Positions 1 through 5,876 of a stretch of DNA of 11,556 nt are shown in pieces. The position numbers and the translations under genes are program-made. Numbering within the stretch: position 1 is the first letter of the stretch; each line of letters starts with the position of its first letter. The stretch lies in NCBI GenBank assembly GCA_023267245.1, contig JAHFNP010000014.1, forward strand, positions 1 through 11,556, given 5' to 3'. The DNA comes from Candidatus Nomurabacteria bacterium (lineage in GTDB: Bacteria > Patescibacteriota > Minisyncoccia > Phycocordibacterales > UBA9973). Below the pieces are notes generated by a model. It saw only the letters and a list, made by a program, of their open reading frames with translations. It was not told the DNA's origin and ran no database searches.

Positions 1-764
1 AAGGCCTCGGAGAGCGACTGGTGTACGACTGTGTCCACGAGACCGGGCAATATCCCGTCTACTATGCTGTTTATGTCCGGTTCAAAAGTGTAATCAACTA
101 AAGTATTATCAGACACCGTGACATCGATCAGTTCTAGGACATTGGCCAAAGATTTTACAGAAACCGGGAAAAGCTCACGCAGGGCAGGCTTGTAAGAAGT
201 GGATTTCAAGAATTCCGTATATAAAATTTTAGCAGACTTATATTCCCCTTTCAAAAATTCTCCAACAGCGAAATCTGAGAGGATTTTGGTCTCGTCAGTC
301 GTGGATTTCTCCGAAAAAGTATTGAAGCTAGCGACGATAGGCACGGCAAGTTTGCGGCAGATTTTCTCGCCGTATTTACCGACAGTAATAGCTTTTATAT
401 TCCGAACGGACTCGCTTGTTCCGAGCATGGTCGAGGAAGCTTTTTTAAAATAAATATTTAATGATTTTTGCAATTGACTGTTGTATCCTCCGCATAGGCC
501 TTTATTTCCAGCGACAACGATCAAAAGTTCTCCGCCAGCTGGCGGAGTCCCCTTTCTTTCTGTCATCAGTGGATGCGTGACATCTTTGTGCTTAGAAAGA
601 TTCACCAAAAGTTCCAACGCGTATTTTGCATATACACGAGAAGCAACTGCTCTATCGACAGCCTTGCGCATCTTGGAAACCGAAACCATCTCCATCGTCT
701 TGGCGATTTTCTTAATGTTCCCAGTTGATTTTATTTTCTGTTTTATTTCCTTAGTGGACGGCAT
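1..764 (-). CDS. atpG: F1 ATP synthase gamma subunit, 3' end beyond window
   Basis: Central rotor stalk of the F1F0 ATP synthase, which couples rotation of the membrane c-ring to catalysis in the alpha/beta hexamer. The frame opens with ATG at 764 and stays open to the window edge, giving 254 codons; the family is usually about 285-290 aa, so roughly the last 35 residues of the C-terminal helix are missing. The start MPSTKEIKQKIKSTGNIKKI is the typical N-terminal helix, followed by KTMEMVSVSKMRKA; the Rossmann-like middle shows LLIVVAGNKGLCGGYNSQL, the family hallmark. ATG lies 5 nt after the atpA stop, so translation is probably coupled. Oddity: residues 73-78 (TPPAGG) are encoded by a perfect palindrome placed in the variable loop just before the GLCGG strand. 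Identity is certain; only the C-terminus is unseen. Confidence 0.96.
   Translation of the reverse strand, partial: MPSTKEIKQKIKSTGNIKKIAKTMEMVSVSKMRKAVDRAVASRVYAKYALELLVNLSKHKDVTHPLMTERKGTPPAGGELLIVVAGNKGLCGGYNSQLQKSLNIYFKKASSTMLGTSESVRNIKAITVGKYGEKICRKLAVPIVASFNTFSEKSTTDETKILSDFAVGEFLKGEYKSAKILYTEFLKSTSYKPALRELFPVSVKSLANVLELIDVTVSDNTLVDYTFEPDINSIVDGILPGLVDTVVHQSLSEA
530..547. repeat. Perfect 18-nt GC-rich palindrome inside atpG
   Basis: CTCCGCCAGCTGGCGGAG is identical to its reverse complement. It is read in frame as T-P-P-A-G-G-E (residues 73-79 of gamma), in a loop where homologues have variable charged residues (after HPL...). It shares the CCGCC...GGCGG core with the palindrome in atpH. 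It looks like a dispersed palindromic element rather than gamma-subunit sequence; that origin is inference. Confidence 0.7.
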
Positions 765-769
765 AAAAA

Positions 770-2254
770 TTACATCCCCATAAATTCTTTAATTGCAGAC
801 TTTAATTCTTCTTCTATTTCCTTGCTCCAATCAATTTTAATCTTGATGAGTAATTCTTTTTTGGAACGGTCCAAAAATGCGTAAAACTTCTCTTCCCATG
901 CCTTGATTTCAGATATTTCAAGCTCGTCCAAATAGCCTTCATTCACCGCGTAAGTCGAAGCCGCTTGCTTGGCGACATGCACCGGCGAATATTGATTTTG
1001 TTTTAATAATTCTGTAACTCTTCGTCCTCTGTTAATCGCTTTCTTAGTTTCCGGATCAAGGTCGGAATCGAACTGCGCGAAACTTTCCAACTCGCGGAAC
1101 TGCGCCATGGAAAGCTTCATCTTGCCGGCGACTTTTTTCATAGATTTTATCTGCGCGCTTGAACCCACACGAGAAACAGAAAGACCCACATTGATCGCCG
1201 GACGAATACCTTTATAGAACAAAGATGTCTCCAAGAAAATCTGCCCGTCGGTAATCGAAATCACGTTGGTTGGAATATAAGCGGACACATCGCCGGCTTG
1301 AGTTTCGATGATCGGCAGTGCAGTGATAGAACCGCCGCCATATTCTTTAGAAAGTCGGCAAGCGCGCTCAAGAAGACGGGAATGCAAATAGAACACATCA
1401 CCCGGATACGCTTCACGGCCCGGCGGTCGGCGAAGAAGCAGAGAAATTTCTCGGTAAGCGACGGCGTGCTTGGAAAGGTCGTCATAAACAATCAAAACAT
1501 CTTGACCTTTGTCCAAGAAATATTCAGCGAGAGCTGTACCGGAATAAGGAGCAAGGTATGAAAACGCCGGAGAGTCTGAAGCGCCGGCGGAAACGATAAT
1601 AGTGTAGTCCATCGCGCCAGCTTCTTTTAATTTGCTTGCAAGACGGGCGACTTTGGATTGCTTCTGTCCGATCGCGACATAAACGCAGATCATGTTTTCG
1701 CCTTTTTGGTTGATGATTGTATCAATCGCGATCGCGGTCTTGCCGGTCTGTCGATCACCGATAATAAGTTCGCGCTGTCCTCGGCCGACCGGGATCATCG
1801 CGTCAATAGCCTTTATGCCCGTTTGCACTGGGGTCTTGACCGGCTCGCGACTCATTACGCCGGAAGCGACTTTCTCTACCGGATATTCAGCATCAGCTTT
1901 GATATCGCCAGCCTCATCTATCGGTACGCCGAGCGGATTGACCACGCGGCCGACGAATTTTTCTCCGACTGGAATAGAAAGAATTTTGCCGGTTCTTTTA
2001 ACCGTCTCTCCTTCTTTAATTTTTGAATATTCTCCCAAGACGATCACGCCGACGGAGTCTTCTTCCAAGTTAAGCGCAAGCCCAGTAGCCCCAGATTCAA
2101 AGGAAACCATCTCCGATGCTTGGCATTGCGAAAGTCCGGAAATCTTTGCGATACCATCTGAAATGGAGAGGACTGTGCCATATTCATACGCCTCTTTGCC
2201 CATCTCTGTCCCCTCTATTCTCTTTTTGATGCTGTCTATAAGGTTTGCGCTCAT
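770..2254 (-). CDS. atpA: F1 ATP synthase alpha subunit
   Basis: Non-catalytic nucleotide-binding subunit of the F1 head; alternates with beta and supplies the arginine finger to the catalytic sites. 494 aa, close to the usual 500-510. Visible landmarks: N-terminal beta-barrel (about 25-90), Walker A GDRQTGKT at 166-173, Walker B region VYDDLSKHA near 257-264, the RRPPGREAYPGDVFYLHSRLLERA block at 275-298, ALPIIETQAGDVSAYIPTNVIS at 312-333, and VGLSVSRVGSSAQ with the arginine finger R362. The C-terminal helical domain follows. ATG at 2254 lies 10 nt after the atpH stop; no Shine-Dalgarno is visible (TAATTATTATG). The stop at 770-772 is 5 nt before atpG. Nothing is truncated or recoded. Confidence 0.99.
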   Translation of the reverse strand: MSANLIDSIKKRIEGTEMGKEAYEYGTVLSISDGIAKISGLSQCQASEMVSFESGATGLALNLEEDSVGVIVLGEYSKIKEGETVKRTGKILSIPVGEKFVGRVVNPLGVPIDEAGDIKADAEYPVEKVASGVMSREPVKTPVQTGIKAIDAMIPVGRGQRELIIGDRQTGKTAIAIDTIINQKGENMICVYVAIGQKQSKVARLASKLKEAGAMDYTIIVSAGASDSPAFSYLAPYSGTALAEYFLDKGQDVLIVYDDLSKHAVAYREISLLLRRPPGREAYPGDVFYLHSRLLERACRLSKEYGGGSITALPIIETQAGDVSAYIPTNVISITDGQIFLETSLFYKGIRPAINVGLSVSRVGSSAQIKSMKKVAGKMKLSMAQFRELESFAQFDSDLDPETKKAINRGRRVTELLKQNQYSPVHVAKQAASTYAVNEGYLDELEISEIKAWEEKFYAFLDRSKKELLIKIKIDWSKEIEEELKSAIKEFMGM

Positions 2255-2264
2255 AATAATTAAA

Positions 2265-2663
2265 CTATTTAATAATATTTTCTTCTAATTTTTTAAGTCC
2301 CGTCGCGAAAGACATATCGTAAAATTTGCCTTGCCATTTTGCCGTGAATCCGGCGACTAAATTCTTATTTATTTTTAAAGTCTGATCTACTTCCCCCGCC
2401 TTCAAATAATTTTTTATTTCTTTCACCGTGTCGCCTTTTAATTCATGTGCGGATTCGATCGACACTCCTTTTTTCTCTTTCGCTTCTTTTTCTATCTTTT
2501 CAAGATGATAAAGCACGGCGGGAATCTGCGCGGAAAGTTTCGTATTCTTCATAAAATCCAAAAACTTCTCGGCTAGACTTGCCCCGCCTGGGCTAGGCGG
2601 GGTGAAGCGCTCTTCTTCATTCAAATCATAAAGCGCCTTGGCTATTTGTCGAGACTTGATCAT
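2265..2663 (-). CDS. atpH: ATP synthase delta subunit (OSCP-like), short form
   Basis: Peripheral-stalk subunit linking the top of F1 to the b subunit. Only 132 aa against about 175-180 in most bacteria. The N-terminus MIKSRQIAKALYDL is the expected first helix, and the C-terminal domain is recognisable (VSIESAHELKGDTVKEIKNYL, then LKINKNLVAGFTAKWQGKFYDMS and LKKLEENI). The reduction falls in the N-terminal helical bundle, which usually has six helices over about 105 residues and here has about 60. Residues 21-27 (TPPSPGG) come from a palindromic insertion between helix 1 and the next helix (AEKFLDFMKN). Position between atpF (1 nt gap) and atpA (10 nt gap) confirms the assignment. No Shine-Dalgarno is visible. 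Confidence 0.93.
   Translation of the reverse strand: MIKSRQIAKALYDLNEEERFTPPSPGGASLAEKFLDFMKNTKLSAQIPAVLYHLEKIEKEAKEKKGVSIESAHELKGDTVKEIKNYLKAGEVDQTLKINKNLVAGFTAKWQGKFYDMSFATGLKKLEENIIK
2582..2602. repeat. GC-rich inverted repeat inside atpH
   Basis: Arms CCCCGCCT (2582-2589) and AGGCGGGG (2595-2602) are perfect inverted repeats around a 5-nt centre. The 21-nt unit equals seven codons and is read as TPPSPGG (residues 21-27) with its edge in A28. It lies where the protein lacks homologous sequence, which suggests an in-frame insertion. It resembles in design, but is not identical to, the palindrome in atpG. Confidence 0.7.
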
Positions 2664-2664
2664 A

Positions 2665-3156
2665 TTAAGCTTTTTTTAGCATTGCGCTGATAATCTCATC
2701 TCCTTTCCCTTCAGCCACATAGCTCTCAACCATTTTCTTCACCCCTTCGGTGACAAGCTTGGCGGCTTCGCGGCGGACTTCTTCCTCTCCGCCTTGTTTT
2801 GCCTTCTCGGCTTCGGCGCGAGCACTCGCTAGAATATTTGATTTTTCATTTTCAGCTTCAGCCTTTGCATTTTTTACTATCTCTTTACCGTCAGCGGTAG
2901 AACCGGCGACGATCTTGTCTGCATTTACTCGCGCTTCGCGGATGATGTCCTCTTTCTGCATATTTGCGACAGAGAGATTCTTCTCCGCAACTTGCGCGTC
3001 AGATATTCCTTTCTCTATTTTCTCCCGGCGCTCGCGGATCATATTGCCGATCGGTCCAAAGGCAAACTTTTTCAAGACGAAAAATATGATCAAAAAGTTG
3101 ACCAAGTTTGCCAAGGCTACATGCCAATCGAATCCGATTTTACCGAGGATTTCCAT
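2665..3156 (-). CDS. atpF: F0 ATP synthase b subunit
   Basis: Membrane-anchored peripheral stalk of the ATP synthase; its dimer holds F1 stationary against rotor torque. 163 aa, a normal length. One N-terminal membrane segment (about 12-30, ALANLVNFLIIFFVLKKF) carries the usual FxWxxxxxLxNFxI-like start, followed by FGPIGNMIRERREKIEKGI and a long charged, alanine-rich coiled coil (about 45-150) typical of b. ATG at 3156 follows the atpE stop by 1 nt and the stop precedes atpH by 1 nt, so the three genes are likely translationally coupled. Only one b-type gene is present, so a homodimer is expected. Confidence 0.97.
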   Translation of the reverse strand: MEILGKIGFDWHVALANLVNFLIIFFVLKKFAFGPIGNMIRERREKIEKGISDAQVAEKNLSVANMQKEDIIREARVNADKIVAGSTADGKEIVKNAKAEAENEKSNILASARAEAEKAKQGGEEEVRREAAKLVTEGVKKMVESYVAEGKGDEIISAMLKKA

Positions 3157-3157
3157 A

Positions 3158-3373
3158 TTACATCAAGAAGAATGCGACGAGTGCGTAAATCGCGACTGAT
3201 TCCGCCAAAGCCACGCCGACGATCATCTTTCCGAAAATTGAACCTGATGCTTCAGGATTCCTGCCCATAGCTTCGAAAGCCTTGCCCATAAGCATACCCA
3301 TAGCGAGTGCAGGTCCGATCATTGATAATATTGCCATTCCTTTTGCTATTAACCTTGCTGATTCTACTTCCAT
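3158..3373 (-). CDS. atpE: F0 ATP synthase c subunit
   Basis: Ring-forming proteolipid that carries the transported ion. 71 aa, two transmembrane helices joined by the polar loop GRNPEA (37-42; the conserved R-P pair is R38, P40). The essential carboxylate is E58 in GVALAESVAIYALV. Helix 1 has a partly replaced glycine motif (A22-A24-G26-L28-G30 instead of GxGxGxGxG). S59 and Y63 resemble the sodium-type site ES..Y, but the glutamine expected in helix 1 is M25, so the ion cannot be assigned; protons are the safer guess. ATG at 3373; no Shine-Dalgarno is visible. A 47-nt AT-rich gap separates it from atpB, the largest gap inside the operon. Confidence 0.97.
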   Translation of the reverse strand: MEVESARLIAKGMAILSMIGPALAMGMLMGKAFEAMGRNPEASGSIFGKMIVGVALAESVAIYALVAFFLM

Positions 3374-3420
3374 ATGATTTAAAAAATAATTAACTTAATA
3401 ATATTCGACTAATAATAATT

Positions 3421-4212
3421 TTAATGCCCATGGTTCCCTTCGGTCTTTATGGACAGACTGTAATATACCGCAATTAAGGACCCAAACACAAGCGCCTGCA
3501 CCACTCCGACCAAAAGGCCCATCATGCTCCAAACCGCCGGCAAAGCGTATGCTAATGCGCCCATGATGACGACGGCCAGTACTTCGTGAGCGTACATATT
3601 GCCGAAAAGACGGAATGAGAGCGAAATGATGCGGGCGAATTCCCCGATAAATTCTATGATGCCGACAAATAGGTCGATAAAGGAAAGAAGTCCGGGACCA
3701 ATTCCTTTTTTAAAGCCGAGAAATAGTTCTTTGAATTTGAAAAACTTTCCGAAGTGACCAAGGACGCCGAAATCCATTATCGAAACGATTTGCAAGAATA
3801 ATACTGAAGCGACAGCGAGCCCGACTGTCGTATTGAAGTCAGTAGTCGGTACGCGAAATATCGACACGCCTCCGAAAGTAATACTTGTAAGTCCCGGAAT
3901 AATACCGATCAAATTCGACACGCCGATATATACAAAAAGAGAACCTATAATCGGGATAACCACATCCGCCCTGTCTTTGCCGACAATCGAAGAAATAAAA
4001 TCAGATATCGCTTCGTAAATCATTTCAAGCACAGACTGGATGCCGCTCGGTATCATTTTTAGTTTTTTCGAAAACAAAATTCCCAAAACCAAAAACATGA
4101 CTAGGATAAAAAAAATAAATAAAGTAGAACTCGCGACAGGGTAGCCGAAAACTTTGAAAAGTATTTCTGGCTCGATTCCCGGTATTCCTCCTTTGATCTG
4201 TAAAAAATTCAT
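3421..4212 (-). CDS. atpB: F0 ATP synthase a subunit
   Basis: Stator channel subunit forming the two ion half-channels beside the c-ring. 263 aa, a normal length, with five to six hydrophobic helices. Signatures seen: FRVPTTDFNTTVGLAV (119-134); FARIISLSFRLFGNMYAHEVL (192-212) with the essential arginine R201 (equivalent to E. coli R210); and VQALVFGSLIAVYY (238-251), with Q239 matching the conserved helix-5 glutamine. The start ATG at 4212 overlaps the stop of the preceding atpZ-like gene as TAATG, indicating translational coupling. Confidence 0.98.
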   Translation of the reverse strand: MNFLQIKGGIPGIEPEILFKVFGYPVASSTLFIFFILVMFLVLGILFSKKLKMIPSGIQSVLEMIYEAISDFISSIVGKDRADVVIPIIGSLFVYIGVSNLIGIIPGLTSITFGGVSIFRVPTTDFNTTVGLAVASVLFLQIVSIMDFGVLGHFGKFFKFKELFLGFKKGIGPGLLSFIDLFVGIIEFIGEFARIISLSFRLFGNMYAHEVLAVVIMGALAYALPAVWSMMGLLVGVVQALVFGSLIAVYYSLSIKTEGNHGH

Positions 4213-4433
4213 TATTTGACGATCTTCTTAAAACGAATGATAAAAATAATCCAAGAAAAAACAAAAGTGAAGGCAAGAATTCCCAAGGTGATCTTGTGAC
4301 CTGTGTGATAGGAATTATCCAACCTTGTCCCGATCAATGCACCGATAATAACCGGCAATCCAAATATCAATAAAATATCGAAACCTATCCGGAAAAGGTC
4401 GTTTTGGGCGTTTTCTTTTGCCTTTTTTTCCAC
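4212..4433 (-). CDS. AtpZ/AtpI-like small membrane protein
   Basis: First gene of the atp operon. About 73 aa with two transmembrane helices (roughly 18-38 and 48-66). The second half of helix 1 and the loop, GALIGTRLDNSYHTGHKITLGIL, match the pattern G..IG..LD...G........ of AtpZ/AtpI proteins, which help assemble the c-ring or handle Mg2+/Ca2+ at the head of atp operons. The frame can start at GTG 4439 or GTG 4433; 4433 is preferred because a perfect TATAAT box ends 6 nt upstream of it, the same distance as at two other genes here. Its stop overlaps the atpB start by one base. Identity rests on topology, motif and position. Confidence 0.8.
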   Translation of the reverse strand: MEKKAKENAQNDLFRIGFDILLIFGLPVIIGALIGTRLDNSYHTGHKITLGILAFTFVFSWIIFIIRFKKIVK

Positions 4434-4439
4434 CAGCAC

Positions 4440-4445
4440 ATTATA
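4440..4445 (-). promoter_or_regulatory. -10 box of atp operon promoter
   Basis: TATAAT on the minus strand, 6 nt before GTG 4433, so transcription would start at or beside the start codon. No good -35 is visible: the region upstream is the U-tract of the preceding terminator. The gap between that terminator and the first atp gene is so short that the operon promoter must be here or further upstream. Confidence 0.5.
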
Positions 4446-4455
4446 CTTAAATATG

Positions 4456-4491
4456 AAAAAATAAAAACCCCCTCTATATATAGAGGGGGTT
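4456..4491 (-). terminator. Intrinsic terminator after the 321-aa gene
   Basis: The 26-nt segment 4466-4491 is a perfect palindrome with arms AACCCCCTCTATA and TATAGAGGGGGTT. On the minus strand it is followed by TTTTTATTTTTT. It lies just 10 nt after the stop of the upstream gene and separates the island from the atp operon. It could fold on the other strand too, but only the minus side has a good U-tract. Confidence 0.9.
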
Positions 4492-4501
4492 GTACGTGTT
4501 T

Positions 4502-5467
4502 TTAATGCATATGCAATTCTGCATGAGTTTTGGATTCTTTCTTTGGTTCAATTCCTTTTTTTGCCACCTTTTCAATTACGCCAAAAACTCGAGCAAATTT
4601 CATTTCAGTCCTGCCACCGTGAATAGTATGAATGACATTATTAGTAGTGAGCCAACTTCCTTCTGCTTCGGTAGATCCTAAATTTTTTTCTACTTTGCAT
4701 TTTTTTTCTTCTTTCTTTAGCTCGTCTAAAATTGTCGGTAAAAATTTTTCACCTTTTGGAGAAAATGAGATGAAATTTCCGCCCCTTTTGCCTCCTCGAT
4801 GATACAATACATCAACGCCTTTCATCAAAGCAATAGGCTTTACAATAGTATTGTGATCTTCACTTTCAACGCAGGCCAAAGTAAGCATGTCTATCAGGCC
4901 GTCATTTATTATTTTTCTCTTACCATCGAAATCAATCAAAGCTTTTGTGATTTCACTGATTTTCTTTTTAAATTCAGTGCAAAATTCTTGAAAGGTTTCT
5001 TTTTGCTTGAGCTTTGACCCATTTTTTATCTTTATTTCTGCCTTTGTATCAGCAAAAGTTTTGCCAAAAAAATAATGATCTGTCATGCTGGAATTTACAC
5101 TGACCTTTTCAGTGTCATAAAGAAAAACTTGCCCCACTCGAGATTTTTTTACTTCAAAATAATCAATAACTTCTTGTTTACTATTGAAATCTTTGCCGTT
5201 AACCCCTTGATCAGATAGACAAAATGTTAAAACACCTCCCCCGCTGACTCTTTTCTTGAAGTATTCGATTCCCTTTTTGTTTTTGGAATAAAACTCCACT
5301 TTGGCCGTATCTAAACCGTTGTACTTTTTACCCCCAAATTGCTTTATCAAGCAAGCCATTTCATTGGCTTCACTGGACTGATTGTTAATTGCAATCTCCT
5401 TGATCTCTTCTAGACCAGGAAGATAATTTCTTTTTTTGTTAATGAGCGACATTACTACTGCTACCAT
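4502..5467 (-). CDS. Unrecognised protein in the TIGR-like island
   Basis: I do not recognise this family. From ATG 5467 it is 321 aa; the frame extends upstream to a TTG at 5566, but that codon overlaps the promoter -10 box and cannot be transcribed. ATG 5452 is an alternative. The protein is lysine-rich and soluble-looking, with no signal peptide or membrane helix. Landmarks for a search: VSGGGVLTFCLSDQGVNGKDF near residues 75-95, MKGVDVLYHRGGKRGGNFISFSPKGEKFLP around 215-245, EGSWLTTNNVIHTIHGGRTEMKF around 270-292, and a histidine-containing tail HAELHMH. No known nuclease motif is evident. It has its own strong promoter directly behind the terminator of array 1 and its own terminator, so it forms an array-gene module. 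An effector or cargo role is only inference. Codon use looks more A-rich than the flanking operons. Confidence 0.75.
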   Translation of the reverse strand: MVAVVMSLINKKRNYLPGLEEIKEIAINNQSSEANEMACLIKQFGGKKYNGLDTAKVEFYSKNKKGIEYFKKRVSGGGVLTFCLSDQGVNGKDFNSKQEVIDYFEVKKSRVGQVFLYDTEKVSVNSSMTDHYFFGKTFADTKAEIKIKNGSKLKQKETFQEFCTEFKKKISEITKALIDFDGKRKIINDGLIDMLTLACVESEDHNTIVKPIALMKGVDVLYHRGGKRGGNFISFSPKGEKFLPTILDELKKEEKKCKVEKNLGSTEAEGSWLTTNNVIHTIHGGRTEMKFARVFGVIEKVAKKGIEPKKESKTHAELHMH

Positions 5468-5556
5468 ATGTTCGAGTTTTTTCCGGAATAAGCCTCCAGT
5501 GTTGCTTCCTTCTTTTTTCCAATATTTCCCAATCGGACCAAAAAGCAGGAAAGGAA

Positions 5557-5585
5557 ATTGTAGCAAGGGTTTATAATTGTGTCAA
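5557..5585 (-). promoter_or_regulatory. Promoter of the 321-aa gene
   Basis: Minus strand: TTGACA (5585-5580), a spacer of exactly 17 nt, then TACAAT (5562-5557). This is near-perfect sigma-70 consensus. It begins 1-2 nt after the U-tract of the array 1 terminator. Predicted transcription start is near 5550, leaving a leader of about 80 nt before ATG 5467. Confidence 0.8.
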
Positions 5586-5586
5586 T

Positions 5587-5616
5587 AAAAAAGCCGTAGT
5601 ATAAATACTACGGCTT
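5587..5616 (-). terminator. Terminator of array 1, stem overlaps last edge repeat
   Basis: Arms AAGCCGTAGTAT (5591-5602) and ATACTACGGCTT (5605-5616) are perfectly complementary. On the minus strand the hairpin ends in six T's, so it terminates minus-strand transcription. The 5' arm on the minus strand overlaps the last edge repeat (GAGCGAAGCC at 5621-5612), so hairpin and repeat share bases. A near-identical hairpin ends array 2. Confidence 0.88.
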
Positions 5617-5838
5617 CGCTCCTTACCTTTGGTTTTCTTATGGGTAATGGCTCGCTTGTTCAATGTGGGTTTCTTGCCTGTTCTGGCTCGCTTGTATAAT
5701 GTGGTTTTCTTACTATTCGTGGCTCGCTTGAAATTGTCGGTTTTCTTATTTCAACTGGCTCGCTTTTCACTCTTGGTTTTCTCCGATGCGTTGGCTCGCT
5801 TGGTACACTCTGGGTTACATATATTTGTTGGCATTTTT
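5612..5838 (-). repeat. TIGR-like guide array 1 (36-bp period, dual 9-nt spacers)
   Basis: On the minus strand the unit is AAGCGAGCC (edge), 9 variable nt, AAGAAAACC (loop), 9 variable nt. Exact edge copies lie at 5649-5657, 5685-5693, 5721-5729, 5757-5765 and 5793-5801, spaced exactly 36 nt. Loop copies lie at 5631, 5667 (AAGAAACCC), 5703, 5739 and 5775 (GAGAAAACC). Five regular guides have the spacer pairs, in transcription order: AACGCATCG/AAGAGTGAA, AGTTGAAAT/GACAATTTC, ACGAATAGT/ACATTATAC, AGAACAGGC/ACATTGAAC and ATTACCCAT/AAAGGTAAG. A degenerate sixth unit sits at the leader end (5802-5838). Spacers nearly always begin with A. The organisation fits tandem interspaced guide RNA arrays that yield 36-nt tigRNAs. 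No separate promoter is clear, so it may be co-transcribed with tas. The family name rests on my knowledge of the system, not on a search. Confidence 0.85.
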
Positions 5839-5843
5839 ATTTA

Positions 5844-5870
5844 AGGCTCGGAATATTTGATTCCGAGCCT
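5844..5870 (-). terminator. Hairpin between tas and array 1
   Basis: Arms AGGCTCGGAAT (5844-5854) and ATTCCGAGCCT (5860-5870) are perfect inverted repeats with a 5-nt loop, 6 nt after the tas stop codon. On the minus strand the tail is TTAAATAAAAATG, a poor U-tract, so termination may be partial, letting tas mRNA run into array 1; alternatively it is a processing or mRNA-stability hairpin. Confidence 0.55.
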
Positions 5871-5876
5871 ATATTT

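Noticed and set aside
1298..2288. Long plus-strand open frames opposite atpA
   Set aside because: Antisense shadows of a fully conserved coding gene, with no recognisable protein features.
5493..5497. GGAGG (minus strand) as ribosome binding site of the 321-aa gene
   Set aside because: It lies about 25 nt from the nearest in-frame ATG at 5467; no standard start codon in frame is at suitable distance.
5572..5577. TATAAT on the plus strand pointing into array 1
   Set aside because: No -35 box at proper distance, and it lies inside the spacer of a much better minus-strand promoter; the hairpins terminate in the opposite direction.
5629..5844. Plus-strand frame of 71 codons with a periodic ...ARL..VFL pattern, and a similar one starting at 6849
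   Set aside because: The periodic peptide is a by-product of the 36-bp array; the arrays terminate on the minus strand and the frame has no start signals of its own.
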